Positions 17,804 through 26,146 are shown, counted from the stretch's first letter. The stretch: DNA of 64,000 nucleotides from Kovacikia minuta CCNUW1 (GCF_020091585.1 NZ_CP083582.1:7078536-7142535), one strand, 5' to 3'. Numbers and translations: made by a program. The notes: a model not told the origin generated them from the sequence alone.

Positions 17804-18637
17804 TCAACCGAAAAGCCCAATGCTTCCGGCCACCTGTTCTACCGTCAGCCCCATTGCTAAAAGGCGCGGCACCGCTTCTGTACGTTCCTGCTCTGCCCGT
17901 TCTCGTGCTTGTTCGGCTTCTGTGCGTTCCTGTTCTGCCCGTTCTCGTGCTTGTTCGGCTTCTGTGCGTTCCTGTTCTGCCCGTTCCCGCGCCAGGTCTA
18001 GTTCCCGATAGTTCAAAAGCTTCGTATCCGTTTGGGGATCATAGAACCGTAGTTCCAGTGGTAAGGGAGCCAGACCCTGAACGGGAGAAGCCTGTACCGT
18101 CGGGGTTTGCAGAATCAGATCTAACCCCAGGGTTTGACTATGAATAAAAGGAGTTCCATCCTTCCGGTGTTCCAGCGGCAGGGATTGATACCGTCCTTCC
18201 GTCAGGCGAGCACCCTTCAGTTGCGGGTTCAGATAATCACGGGTGGGATCATACTGAAAATATTCCTGAATGCCTAACTCTGCATACAATTTAGGCTTTT
18301 CTACTTCGTCTTGCTTGCGCGTACTTAATGATGTGATCTCCAAAACAAACGACGGCAATTTTCCACCTTCCTGCCAGGCTTTGTAGCTGCGTCGTTTGCG
18401 TTTGCTGACTCCAAAAGTGACAAATACATCAGGCGAGATGGACTTTTTCGGATCGCCCTCCCGGTAGTAAATGAATAGATTGCCTGAAACATAAACGTTT
18501 TTGCGACCCTGAAAGAAGATCTCCAGCGTTTCCACACAGTAAATTAGGTAATCGCGGGTGGGGTCGCTTTCAGTCATCGGCTGACCATCTGATTCGGGGT
18601 AGAAAACAGGAGCCGTCCCTTGTGTGGTTTCTGTCAT
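17804..18637 (-). CDS. Uma2-family putative endonuclease with tandem charged C-terminal repeats
   Basis: 277 residues. The core has the Uma2 pattern: SPDVFVTFGV (acidic residue), LPSFVLEITSLSTRKQDEVEKP (Glu, then downstream Lys), LYAELGIQEYFQYDP. This is a PD-(D/E)XK-type fold common in many copies in cyanobacteria; function unproven. Residues about 213-255 are three near-identical 14-residue repeats (RTEAEQARERAEQE) giving a charged helix. The C-terminus has AMGLTVEQVA. It sits antisense between ureB and the 18745 gene, breaking the urease operon. Confidence 0.85.
   Translation of the reverse strand: MTETTQGTAPVFYPESDGQPMTESDPTRDYLIYCVETLEIFFQGRKNVYVSGNLFIYYREGDPKKSISPDVFVTFGVSKRKRRSYKAWQEGGKLPSFVLEITSLSTRKQDEVEKPKLYAELGIQEYFQYDPTRDYLNPQLKGARLTEGRYQSLPLEHRKDGTPFIHSQTLGLDLILQTPTVQASPVQGLAPLPLELRFYDPQTDTKLLNYRELDLARERAEQERTEAEQARERAEQERTEAEQARERAEQERTEAVPRLLAMGLTVEQVAGSIGLFG
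17875..18000. repeat. Three tandem 42-bp units inside the Uma2 gene
   Basis: Units start at 17875, 17917 and 17959 and differ by only a few bases. Each codes 14 residues of the charged helical tail, so copy-number changes keep the frame. Confidence 0.9.
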
Positions 18638-18744
18638 CGGGGTTACCCAACGGAGTGAAACATACCTCTAAACTACTGTAGCTCCAATCCACCGATTCCC
18701 GGTAAGATAACGTATCAATGCTAACCCCTAGCATACTCTAAACT

Positions 18745-19632
18745 ATGTTGCTATCAGCAGTAGAGAGCGATCGCTTCCTCTCCCTCTACAAATCCATCCT
18801 GCTTTATGTCAATCAACAGCTCAAATTATTTCCCAAAGTGAAAACGATTTCAGATTTGGAAAACAGGGAATTTCAAAATTTGTATCAGCTGCGCGAAAAG
18901 CTGTACGAACAACCGACTTTATTTGATGACTTTATTCAAAATCAGCTTTCAAATACCAGAGATATTGAAACCGTTCAAGATTGGAGAAACAAGTATATCC
19001 GAGGTAGATTTTATTTATTTCGTTTGCTCAAGAAACATGCCATTTTCCTCTCTACTGATGAACCTTCAAAAGCCTATGGAGTGATTGCGATAACCACTCC
19101 CTTTGAAGAGATGTCAATCTCCAGTTCTTTACCAACGCTGGTAGAAACTGTCCTCCTTCCGTTGGAACAGAAAATCGTTGCTGATGGGTTCATTAAAGGA
19201 GGAAACCTCATGTTCGGTTCGGGGATAAGAAAAAGCATTAATACATCTTACGAAGAAGCGAAAGCACGGTTTGGCATTATTACCTCCCTGAACACCCCAA
19301 TCCAGGAAACGGAAAGTGCAGATGCAGCCAAGCTGAGAGCTTACTTGAAGAATCAACACAATCGTGAAGAATACTGGTACGAGATTCAGGAAATAAAAGA
19401 AAAGAGCCCAGAATTAAAGCGCATTTATGCTGAGGAAATGGGAAAAGCTTATGGCAAAATTCACAGCAAGCGATGGAGAGAAATTGGCTTAAAAGATATC
19501 TGGGTTGCCCAATTTGAAGAAATGCCGATCGCCACTGGCAAAACCAAAGCAGCGGTAGAAAAGGTGGTCAAAGAAATTCTACCCAGTTCTCAACAGGAAT
19601 TTGTTTATATCTTTCAACTTAAGGGGAAATAG
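18745..19632 (+). CDS. Unknown 295-residue protein between ureB and ureC
   Basis: I do not recognise a characterised family. The protein is soluble, rich in Lys, Glu and aromatic residues, with no signal peptide or membrane segment. It has a helical N-terminal half (residues 1-100), a mixed middle ([39 protein letters not shown]) and a very charged helical C-terminal part. The stop codon (19630-19632) is one base before the ureC ATG at 19634, so it is probably translated together with ureC. Its base use resembles its neighbours. Transfer or an accessory role in urease expression are both possible. Confidence 0.65.
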   Translation: MLLSAVESDRFLSLYKSILLYVNQQLKLFPKVKTISDLENREFQNLYQLREKLYEQPTLFDDFIQNQLSNTRDIETVQDWRNKYIRGRFYLFRLLKKHAIFLSTDEPSKAYGVIAITTPFEEMSISSSLPTLVETVLLPLEQKIVADGFIKGGNLMFGSGIRKSINTSYEEAKARFGIITSLNTPIQETESADAAKLRAYLKNQHNREEYWYEIQEIKEKSPELKRIYAEEMGKAYGKIHSKRWREIGLKDIWVAQFEEMPIATGKTKAAVEKVVKEILPSSQQEFVYIFQLKGK

Positions 19633-19633
19633 C

Positions 19634-21343
19634 ATGAGTTATCGCATGAATCGCCACGCCTATGCGGAAACCTTTGGTCCAACAGCGGGCGATCGCGTCC
19701 GCCTTGCCGACACTGATCTGATTATCGAAGTCGAGCAGGACTACACCACCTACGGCGACGAGGTAAAGTTTGGCGGCGGTAAGGTGATTCGAGAAGGCAT
19801 GGGTCAGTCCCCGATTACGAATCAAGCGGGGGCAGTTGATGCGGTGATCACCAACGCTCTGATTCTGGATTGGTGGGGCATCGTCAAAGCCGACATCGGC
19901 ATCAAAGACGGCAAAATCGCGGCGATCGGCAAAGCTGGAAATCCCCATATTCAGGACAATGTGACCATTATCATTGGTCCTGGTACGGAGGCGATCGCAG
20001 GCGAAGGCATGATCCTCACCGCAGGTGGGATTGATACCCATATTCACTTCATCTGTCCCCAGCAAATCGAAGTCGCGATCGCCGCTGGCATTACCACCAT
20101 GATTGGCGGCGGCACCGGACCTGCCGCAGGTACCAACGCCACTACCTGTACTCCCGGTCCGTGGAATATTTACCGTATGTTGCAGGCTGCCGAAGCCTTC
20201 CCAATGAATCTCGGTTTTTTGGGTAAGGGCAACAGCGCCAAACCTGATGCGTTAGAAGAACAGGTGGAAGCAGGCGTAATGGGATTAAAGCTCCACGAAG
20301 ACTGGGGTACGACTCCCGCCGCGATCGACACCTGCCTCAGCGTTGCCGATGAATACGATGTCCAGGTTGCCATCCATACCGATACTTTGAACGAAGCCGG
20401 ATTCGTGGAAGACACGATCGCCGCCTTCAAAAACCGGGTTATCCACACCTACCACACTGAAGGCGCAGGCGGTGGTCACGCTCCCGATATCATCAAAGTT
20501 TGCGGAGAAGCGAACGTATTGCCTTCCTCCACCAACCCCACCCGCCCCTACACGGTTAATACCCTGGATGAACACCTGGACATGCTGATGGTTTGCCATC
20601 ACCTTGATCCGGGAATTGCCGAAGACGTTGCTTTTGCCGAATCTCGCATTCGTCGGGAAACGATCGCGGCTGAAGACATCTTGCATGACCTGGGCGCATT
20701 CAGCATGCTGTCCTCCGACTCACAGGCAATGGGGCGAATTGGGGAAGTGATTATCCGCACCTGGCAAACCGGACACAAGATGAAGGTGCAACGGGGAGCC
20801 TTATCCGAAGACTCCACCCGGAATGACAATTTCCGTGCCAAACGCTACGTTGCCAAGTACACAATCAATCCCGCCATTACCCACGGCATCGCCGAATACG
20901 TGGGTTCTGTAGAAGTGGGCAAACTGGCAGATCTGTGCCTCTGGCGACCCGCCATGTTTGGAGTCAAACCGGAACTTGTCATTAAGGGAGGTATGATTGC
21001 TTGGGCACAGATGGGCGATGCCAACGCCAGCATTCCCACCCCGCAACCGATTTACATGCGTCCGATGTTCGCCAGTTTTGGCGGTGCGATCGCCCCCACC
21101 TGCCTCACCTTTGTCTCTAAATCTGCCCTTAAAAAAGGGGTTCCCGACCAATTAGGTTTGCAAAAAAAAGCGGTCGCTGTTTCTGGCATCCGCCAGCTCA
21201 CCAAAAAACACATGAAGTTAAACGATGCCACGCCCCATATGGAAGTAGACCCCGAAACCTACGAAGTCCGCGCCGATGGACAACTCCTCACCTGCGAACC
21301 CGCCACCGTCTTGCCAATGGCACAGCGGTACTTCCTGTTCTAA
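19634..21343 (+). CDS. ureC: UreC, urease alpha (catalytic) subunit
   Basis: 569 residues from the ATG at 19634. Nickel and catalytic elements are intact: DTHIHFICP, the carbamylated Lys in GLKLHEDWG (about K219), [28 protein letters not shown] and the active-site flap MVCHHLDP (Cys about 321). The length is normal. It hydrolyses urea to ammonia and carbamate in the cytosol with UreA and UreB. Maturation genes ureE, ureF and ureG are not in this window and must be elsewhere for activity. Confidence 0.98.
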   Translation: MSYRMNRHAYAETFGPTAGDRVRLADTDLIIEVEQDYTTYGDEVKFGGGKVIREGMGQSPITNQAGAVDAVITNALILDWWGIVKADIGIKDGKIAAIGKAGNPHIQDNVTIIIGPGTEAIAGEGMILTAGGIDTHIHFICPQQIEVAIAAGITTMIGGGTGPAAGTNATTCTPGPWNIYRMLQAAEAFPMNLGFLGKGNSAKPDALEEQVEAGVMGLKLHEDWGTTPAAIDTCLSVADEYDVQVAIHTDTLNEAGFVEDTIAAFKNRVIHTYHTEGAGGGHAPDIIKVCGEANVLPSSTNPTRPYTVNTLDEHLDMLMVCHHLDPGIAEDVAFAESRIRRETIAAEDILHDLGAFSMLSSDSQAMGRIGEVIIRTWQTGHKMKVQRGALSEDSTRNDNFRAKRYVAKYTINPAITHGIAEYVGSVEVGKLADLCLWRPAMFGVKPELVIKGGMIAWAQMGDANASIPTPQPIYMRPMFASFGGAIAPTCLTFVSKSALKKGVPDQLGLQKKAVAVSGIRQLTKKHMKLNDATPHMEVDPETYEVRADGQLLTCEPATVLPMAQRYFLF

Positions 21344-21378
21344 AAAAACTCACTCTCGAAATTGGTTTAGAAATTTGG

Positions 21379-21407
21379 TTGACACTACGCATTAAAATGA
21401 GTATATT
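21379..21407 (+). promoter_or_regulatory. Sigma70-type promoter of the toxin-antitoxin operon
   Basis: TTGACA at 21379-21384, then exactly 17 bases, then TATATT at 21402-21407. The pair is very close to consensus and points at the gene starting at 21486, which has a GGGGAGA ribosome site. Confidence 0.75.
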
Positions 21408-21485
21408 CATTATGGGCCGGTATAGGTTGACTAGAGTAGTATTTTAGTTCTAAAATCTCCTTAGAAACCTTTCTGGGGAGATTTT

Positions 21486-21830
21486 ATGGAAGAAGTCCAA
21501 ATTGAAGTTCGGATTTACGTTACAGCGTCTGGTAAGCAGCCTTTTCTGGAGTGGTTAGATTCACTGCGAGACTGCAAAGCTGCTGCCAAAATTAAAGCTA
21601 GACTCAGACGAGTAGAGTTAGGAAATTTAGGAGATTGGAAGCAGCTTGAGGAATCAAGTGTTTGTGAATTTAGAATAGGCGGGCGAGCTGGTTATCGCAT
21701 TTATTTTGGACGGGATGAAGAAGTGGTAGTCCTGCTTCTAGGTGGAGATAAAGATACCCAAACGCGAGATATTATCAAAGCTGAACAGTACTGGGCAGAC
21801 TATGAACAACGTAAAAGTTCCGGCGAGTAA
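21486..21830 (+). CDS. RelE/ParE-superfamily toxin (HigB-like, Gp49-type)
   Basis: 114 residues. The pattern EVRIYVTASGKQPFLEWLDSL, AAKIKARLRRVELGNLGDWK, CEFRIGGRAGYRIYFGRD and VVLLLGGDKDTQTRDIIKA is that of addiction-module killer proteins that act as ribosome-dependent or free mRNA interferases. It has a strong promoter and ribosome site and overlaps the antitoxin gene by 29 bp, the toxin-first order of higBA-type modules. Confidence 0.88.
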   Translation: MEEVQIEVRIYVTASGKQPFLEWLDSLRDCKAAAKIKARLRRVELGNLGDWKQLEESSVCEFRIGGRAGYRIYFGRDEEVVVLLLGGDKDTQTRDIIKAEQYWADYEQRKSSGE

Positions 21831-22128
21831 TAGTTATCGAGATTATCTGCTTAAATCTCTGCAAGATCTAGAAGCTGCTGCTGCTTATATTGAAGCAATT
21901 CTGGAGGAAAAAGATCCAGAACCAGAACTCTTAAAGGCAGCATTACTTGATGTAGCTGAAGCGCTCGGTAAAAGTCATATTTCCGATGGAAAATCTCAAT
22001 TTCGCTACAAGACACTTGATGAGATTTTGGCTCAAACCGGGAGTAACGCAATTTATGGTTTAGTTAGTTGGCTAAATGATTTGGGATTAAAGCTGACTGT
22101 GACTGTTGCAGACTATAAGCAAGAATAG
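21802..22128 (+). CDS. Antitoxin of the HigA-like addiction-module type
   Basis: 108 residues from the ATG at 21802, which lies inside the end of the toxin gene. SYRDYLLKSLQDLEAAAAYIEAILEEKDPE and LLKAALLDVAEALGKSHI match the antidote family found next to RelE-like killer proteins; the middle, where an HTH is usual, is less typical (SDGKSQFRYKTLDEI), then ends LNDLGLKLTVTV. Thus DNA binding is not certain. It neutralises the toxin encoded just upstream. It abuts the next gene directly (TAG then ATG). Confidence 0.8.
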   Translation: MNNVKVPASNSYRDYLLKSLQDLEAAAAYIEAILEEKDPEPELLKAALLDVAEALGKSHISDGKSQFRYKTLDEILAQTGSNAIYGLVSWLNDLGLKLTVTVADYKQE

Positions 22129-22341
22129 ATGAAGTTTCATTACAGCATTTTGATTCAGTGGTCAGATGAGGATCAAAAGTACGTTGTCAGCTTGCCTGAG
22201 TTTGGTCCCTACGCTCACACTCATGGTGATACCTACGACGAAGCTGTTAAGAATGCTCAAGAAGTTCTCGAACTTTTAATCAAAACCTACGAAGAGCAAG
22301 GTAAACCTCTGCCTCAACCAGCAACCCTTCAATTGGTTTGA
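22129..22341 (+). CDS. HicB-family protein without a HicA partner
   Basis: 70 residues beginning immediately after the antitoxin stop. MKFHYSILIQWSDEDQKYVVSLPEFG, a Tyr/His loop and YDEAVKNAQEVLELLIKTYEEQGKPLPQP are the HicB N-terminal fold (RNase H-like). No C-terminal DNA-binding part is present, and no hicA is seen on either side. It may be an orphan antitoxin or a third member of the operon. Confidence 0.85.
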   Translation: MKFHYSILIQWSDEDQKYVVSLPEFGPYAHTHGDTYDEAVKNAQEVLELLIKTYEEQGKPLPQPATLQLV

Positions 22342-22342
22342 G

Positions 22343-22423
22343 ATTCAACACAATCGCTAATTTGTTCTGGCTGATTTTATAGGTTTCCAGTGTCTGCTTG
22401 AGGGCTTTACCTGCTCTTCCCAT
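22343..22423 (-). pseudogene. Truncated paralogue of the XRE regulator at 22448-22678
   Basis: Reading leftward from the ATG at 22423 gives MGRAGKALKQTLETYKISQ and then NKLAIVLN, which matches the first 27 residues of the neighbouring regulator (MGKAGQALRQVLELYDISQ). Similarity stops where the HicB-like gene ends at 22341. It is therefore a partial duplication, cut at the junction with the toxin-antitoxin operon. Confidence 0.8.
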
Positions 22424-22447
22424 GCCCAGTTGCAGTAAAAGGCATTT

Positions 22448-22678
22448 CTAATTTTCCTCGTCTCCCAAATACAGCTCAACAAATTTCTTGGCTGCTTCAG
22501 GGTTAATTTGCTGGAGTGCTTGCTTTAATTCAACGACTACTTGAGCCGCTGGATCTCTTAATTCGTGTACCCATCGGTTCACACTTGCTCGATCGACCCC
22601 CATTGTTACAGCCAGTTGATTTTGACTGATATCGTAAAGTTCTAGCACTTGCCTGAGTGCTTGACCTGCTTTTCCCAT
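22448..22678 (-). CDS. XRE-family HTH transcriptional regulator
   Basis: 76 residues from the ATG at 22678; a TTG at 22732 would add 18 residues but overlaps the operator. The helix-turn-helix is YDISQNQLAVTMGVDRASVN followed by RWVHELRDPAAQVVVEL, the lambda-Cro-like pattern, and the C-terminal acidic helix may dimerise. It is probably autoregulated through the large inverted repeat at 22714-22766. Similar small regulators are common in cyanobacterial accessory regions. Confidence 0.88.
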   Translation of the reverse strand: MGKAGQALRQVLELYDISQNQLAVTMGVDRASVNRWVHELRDPAAQVVVELKQALQQINPEAAKKFVELYLGDEEN

Positions 22679-22713
22679 ACTCCTCTTGCACCGTAAGCAA
22701 ATCTCTGTCAATT

Positions 22714-22766
22714 GTTGCCAATATGTCAACACTCAATTAAGATGAGGATGTTGACATATTGACAAC
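22714..22766. promoter_or_regulatory. Large inverted repeat, probable operator of the XRE gene
   Basis: Two 12-base arms are perfectly inverted (AATATGTCAACA at 22720-22731 and its complement at 22749-22760), and the arms extend to 18 bases with one mismatch (from 22714 and to 22766). The spacer is 17 bases. It stands 36 bp upstream of the XRE start codon, so dimeric binding by that regulator is the simplest reading. Confidence 0.75.
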
Positions 22767-22961
22767 ATCAACTATTAAAATTCGCTGATCTCCCCTCAAA
22801 GGTTTCTAGTTGTTAGCAGCCGCTGTATTGCTTTTGCGGCTTGAGTTCTGTCTTTACTAGTTCCTTTAGGTAAAGGCGAATTCAAAGTTTGTGGGACACA
22901 TAAATTATGACTTACAGCGATCGCCCTCAAGCGATGGGCTGTTATTCGCCTGCTTCCAAAT

Positions 22962-23096
22962 ATGCAGCGGATGACGATCGCCCGGTTCGTAAAAGAATTA
23001 GATGCCAATGGCTATGCTCATGTTCTCAGACGTGCGGAACCAAAGGCAAAATTGATTGTTGTGTTTGATCCAGAAGACTTAGCAAAGAGGGATTGA
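22962..23096 (+). CDS. Short ORF resembling a small conserved cyanobacterial protein
   Basis: 44 residues from the ATG at 22962, with TIARFVKELDANGYAHVLRR and KAKLIVVFDPEDLA. The reading frame is open further upstream (VIRLLPNMQR before the TIARF block), which resembles short cyanobacterial proteins with the order RLLPxMQR...IARF...DADGH...VVFD, recalled from memory. No ATG starts the longer version, so it may be a truncated copy. Function unknown. Confidence 0.4.
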   Translation: MQRMTIARFVKELDANGYAHVLRRAEPKAKLIVVFDPEDLAKRD

Positions 23097-23118
23097 GCGA
23101 TCGCCACGTGTTTCGAGT

Positions 23119-23160
23119 GTAAGGTTCAATACAAAATCCTCTCGCATCGCCTCTTATGAT
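23119..23160 (+). promoter_or_regulatory. NtcA-activated promoter of the formamidase gene
   Basis: GTA-N8-TAC at 23119-23132, then 22 bases, then TATGAT at 23155-23160. Both box and spacing fit the class II NtcA promoter. The formamidase ATG is 58 bp downstream. It mirrors the arrangement before urtA. Confidence 0.85.
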
Positions 23161-23217
23161 GCGCCTGAGTTAAGCAGAACTTGTGAATTTTGCCTGTCAA
23201 GCAACGAGGAAGCTGCC

Positions 23218-24423
23218 ATGCCCAAGACGCTTTTCAAAGTGGATTTGACCAAACCAATGGATCAACAGGAAATGCCCGGTCATAACCGCTGGCATCCCGA
23301 TATTCCAGCCGTAGTTTCGGTTAATCCAGGGGATGTGTTCCGGATCGAATGCAAAGATTGGACGGATGGACAGATCAAAGACAACGATGATCCCAGTGAT
23401 GTCAGAGATGTAGATCTAACCGTTGTCCATGTTCTAAGTGGTCCGATCTGGGTCAATGGGGCTGAACCCGGAGATATTTTGGTCGTCGATTTGCTCGATA
23501 TTGGTGCCCTGCAAGGTGATGAGTGGGGCTTTACAGGAATTTTTGACAAAAAGAATGGGGGCGGCTTCCTTACCGATCATTTCCCCGATGCGGCAAAGGC
23601 AATTTGGGACTTTCAAGGAATTTACACCGCTTCCCGCCACATTCCAGGCGTTAAGTTTGCTGGAATTATTCACCCAGGCTTAATCGGCTGCGCCCCCTCC
23701 CATGAACTCCTGGCAAAGCGGAACAAGCGGGAAGCGGAGTTGGTTGCTACGGCTCCCGATTTGCGAACCTACGGTGCCGGTCTATCCGGTGACCAGCCAG
23801 TTTTAGCCGCCCTGCCAAATCCCACCAATGCCATTTTGGGTAAACTACCCGCCTCAGACTATACACGGGTGGCAGCGGAGGCAGCCCGCACGGTTCCTCC
23901 ACGCGAACATGGTGGCAACTGTGACATTAAGAATTTATCTAAGGGAACACGGATTTACTTTCCGGTCTACGTGGAAGGTGCCAAGCTGTCGATGGGCGAC
24001 ATTCACTTTTCCCAGGGGGATGGTGAAATCTCTTTCTGTGGCGCGATCGAAATGTCGGGCTACATCGATTTGCACGTGGACATCATCAAAGGTGGGATGG
24101 AAAAGTACAGCATGGTGAATCCCATCTTTAAGCCTGGCCCAGTGGAACCACGCTATTCAGCATATCTGGTGTTTGAGGGCATTTCAGTGGATGAGTTCAC
24201 GGGCAAGCAGTATTACATGGATGTCCATATTGCTTACCGACGCGCCTGTCTAAACGCGATCGAGTACCTCAAGAAATTTGGCTATACAGGGGAGCAAGCT
24301 TATTTGTTACTCAGTTGTGCCCCGATCGAAGGCAGAGTCAGCGGCATCGTAGACATCCCCAACGCCTGTTGTACTCTGGCAATCCCAACCGAAATTTTCG
24401 ATAAAAATATCTTGCCTGTTTAG
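23218..24423 (+). CDS. fmdA: Formamidase (acetamidase/formamidase family)
   Basis: 401 residues. The sequence opens MPKTLFKVDLTKPMDQQEMPGHNRWHPDIP and contains VSGPIWVNGAEPGDILVVD-like, FAGIIHPGLIGCAPS and REHGGNCDIKNLSKGTR, the family's conserved blocks including the Glu/His/Cys-containing centre. It hydrolyses formamide to formate and ammonia in the cytosol. GAGGAAG precedes the ATG. With the NtcA promoter and nearby urea genes it belongs to the nitrogen-scavenging set. Confidence 0.95.
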   Translation: MPKTLFKVDLTKPMDQQEMPGHNRWHPDIPAVVSVNPGDVFRIECKDWTDGQIKDNDDPSDVRDVDLTVVHVLSGPIWVNGAEPGDILVVDLLDIGALQGDEWGFTGIFDKKNGGGFLTDHFPDAAKAIWDFQGIYTASRHIPGVKFAGIIHPGLIGCAPSHELLAKRNKREAELVATAPDLRTYGAGLSGDQPVLAALPNPTNAILGKLPASDYTRVAAEAARTVPPREHGGNCDIKNLSKGTRIYFPVYVEGAKLSMGDIHFSQGDGEISFCGAIEMSGYIDLHVDIIKGGMEKYSMVNPIFKPGPVEPRYSAYLVFEGISVDEFTGKQYYMDVHIAYRRACLNAIEYLKKFGYTGEQAYLLLSCAPIEGRVSGIVDIPNACCTLAIPTEIFDKNILPV

Positions 24424-24436
24424 ATAAGAGTTTAGA

Positions 24437-24529
24437 ACTTACGCAGAAACCAGGTTTCTGAACGAAATCCGTCATTTAACCGTTTAGATTCTGTTTAGAA
24501 ACCCGGTTTCTTTCAAACTGTGCGTAAGT
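24437..24529. repeat. 93-bp palindromic element with ACTTACGCA ends
   Basis: Its termini are inverted copies (ACTTACGCA at 24437, TGCGTAAGT ending at 24529), each continuing toward an AGAAACC...GGTTTCT palindrome. It directly abuts copy 1 of the 106-bp element, with which it shares the internal AGAAACCCGGTTTCT motif. No coding potential. Confidence 0.75.
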
Positions 24530-24530
24530 C

Positions 24531-24636
24531 CTAGAACGCCGGTACAGAAACCGGGTTTTTTCTCTGAGATGCTCAAGTTTTGTTGAATATCCTCACCAGA
24601 AACCCGGTTTCTCGAAATACTGTACCGATGCTCTAG
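24531..24636 (+). repeat. 106-bp palindromic element, copy 1
   Basis: Begins CTAGAACGCCGGTACAGAAA and ends GTACCGATGCTCTAG. The two ends are imperfect inverted repeats with an AGAAACC(C)GGTTTCT palindrome near each. Other copies are at 26042-26146 (reverse) and 43208-43313. Both ends carry CTAG, which may be the insertion target. No protein is encoded; a MITE or a structured RNA repeat is likely. Confidence 0.85.
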
Positions 24637-24730
24637 AGTTATGAGTTATTACGAGTTAGACAATCCAACTCAAAGCTCAAAACTTAAAACTCATCACCTC
24701 AAGCAACCCATTTCACGAGGTTAGCCAATT

Positions 24731-24997
24731 ATGCCCCTGTACGAGTTTAAGTGTGACGATTGTGGTCTTTTTGAACAATGGCGGACCATGGCGGAGTCAG
24801 GTAATCCGGCAAGCTGTCCAGAGTGCCAAAAAGCTGCAAAACGGATCTTTTCTGCACCTGCTCTGTTGTCGGGTTCCCTACGGTTGAAACAAGAAAACCG
24901 TGAACCACAGCTTGTTCAACGGTCAGCCCCTAGAGAACCAGAACGTCCTAAGGTTAAAAGCCACACAGGTGGAAGACCCTGGATGATCAGCCATTAG
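24731..24997 (+). CDS. FmdB-family zinc-ribbon protein
   Basis: 88 residues. MPLYEFKCDDCG and ASCPECQ give a four-cysteine zinc ribbon (C8, C11, C29, C32), then KRIFSAP, the FmdB pattern. The C-terminal half is basic and Pro-rich. FmdB-type proteins are named for the formamidase regulator in Methylophilus; here it lies 300 bp after the formamidase, with repeats between, so a regulatory link is plausible but unproven. Confidence 0.88.
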   Translation: MPLYEFKCDDCGLFEQWRTMAESGNPASCPECQKAAKRIFSAPALLSGSLRLKQENREPQLVQRSAPREPERPKVKSHTGGRPWMISH

Positions 24998-25014
24998 GAA
25001 TCTATCCAAAAATC

Positions 25015-25066
25015 GTAGAAACGTTCCGCCGAAATATCGAGAGATGTTCCGGCGGAACGTTTCTAC
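25015..25066. repeat. Perfect 17-bp inverted repeat (GTAGAAACGTTCCGCCG)
   Basis: Left arm 25015-25031 and right arm 25050-25066 are exact complements around an 18-base loop. It lies between the FmdB gene and the ChaN-like gene and could end the former's transcript, though no T-run follows. The sequence looks like a dispersed palindromic repeat. Confidence 0.8.
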
Positions 25067-25120
25067 ATAGGTGAACATAGAGAGGAAGAGAAGTTGTCGG
25101 ATAGGTTCTAAGCACCGCTT

Positions 25121-26044
25121 ATGAAACGAATGGGCTGGATTCCTGGGTTATGTGCCACCTGGTTGTTGGGAATATTTTCGCTTTTGGCGCTACCGACCCA
25201 CGCTCAGGTTGATTGTTCTAATTTCGATCGCTTACAGGAACTCACCGCGACGATCGCCCATGCCCGATCGTCCCAACCCCTCCCACCCCAAACCGCCCTC
25301 CAGCAGCTTGCCCGCGCCAATGTTATCTATCTGGGAGAAACCCACGATCGTCCCGCAGACCATGCCGCCCAGCTCGCCATTATTGAAGCCCTGCATTGCC
25401 TCCGTCCCCAGTTGGCAATTGGGATGGAAATGTTTCAGCGTCCTTACCAATCGGTTCTGGATCGCTACCTATCAGGAAATCTGACCGAAACAGAACTGAA
25501 AGATTTGAGCCAGTATCAAAAGCGCTGGGGATTTGAGTGGGAATTTTACGCTCCAATTTTGCGCTTTGCGAAGCAGAATCGTCTGCCCGTTTTGGCACTA
25601 AATACCCCCACCGAAGTCACCCGGAAAGTTTCCCGCAGCGGGTTAGAAAGCCTGACTCTGGCAGAGCGGCGGTTTATTCCATCCCGTTCGGCGATCGTTT
25701 TAGAACCAGAATCCTACCGCCAACGCCTGCGCGAAATCTACACCGGAATCCACCACGGTAAGAGTAACAGTAGCCAGTTTGAGTACTTTTTTCAGGCGCA
25801 GGTGCTATGGGATGAAACAATGGCAGAGCGGATTGCCCAGATTCTCCAGCGCGACCCAGGAATTCTGGTTGTGGTTTTAGTTGGACAGGGGCATCTTGTT
25901 TATGGAAATGGTCTTCCTAGCCGTGTTGCCCGTCGATTGCTGCCCATGCAACCCAGCTTTAGCCAGGTTTCAGTGCTGCTAAACCCTCCCCAGGAAGTTC
26001 AGTCTGAAAAAGAAGTGGCAGATTACTTCTGGTTCTCTCCTTAG
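25121..26044 (+). CDS. ChaN-family exported protein (haem-binding-like)
   Basis: 307 residues with a signal peptide (GLCATWLLGIFSLLALPTHAQ). The core has NVIYLGETHDRPADHAAQL, IGMEMFQRPYQ, YQKRWGFEWEFYAPIL and VLVGQGHLVYGNGLP, characteristic of the ChaN/Tiki-like fold. Family members bind haem or act as metal-dependent hydrolases; the role in cyanobacteria is not established. Its TAG stop coincides with the edge of the 106-bp element copy 2, so the native C-terminus may have been altered slightly. Confidence 0.85.
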   Translation: MKRMGWIPGLCATWLLGIFSLLALPTHAQVDCSNFDRLQELTATIAHARSSQPLPPQTALQQLARANVIYLGETHDRPADHAAQLAIIEALHCLRPQLAIGMEMFQRPYQSVLDRYLSGNLTETELKDLSQYQKRWGFEWEFYAPILRFAKQNRLPVLALNTPTEVTRKVSRSGLESLTLAERRFIPSRSAIVLEPESYRQRLREIYTGIHHGKSNSSQFEYFFQAQVLWDETMAERIAQILQRDPGILVVVLVGQGHLVYGNGLPSRVARRLLPMQPSFSQVSVLLNPPQEVQSEKEVADYFWFSP

Positions 26045-26146
26045 AGCATCGGTACAATATTTCGAGAAACCGGGTTTCTGGTGAGGATATGCAACGAAAC
26101 TTGAACATCTCACAGAAGAAACCCGGTTTCTGTACCAGCCCTCTAG
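26042..26146 (-). repeat. 106-bp palindromic element, copy 2 (reverse orientation)
   Basis: Reverse complement of copy 3 with about six differences. Its left edge (TTAG) supplies the stop codon of the ChaN-like gene; its right edge is CTAG at 26143-26146. The gap from here to 26412 shows no convincing gene, only a T-rich hairpin-like stretch near 26150-26180. Confidence 0.85.

Noticed and set aside
18702-18715. NtcA-like box before the unknown gene upstream of ureC (GTA-N8-TAT)
   Set aside because: The last half-site is TAT rather than TAC and no -10 stands at the right distance.
22796-23008. 70-residue minus-strand ORF
   Set aside because: Composition is not protein-like and the plus strand has a more family-like short ORF in the same place.
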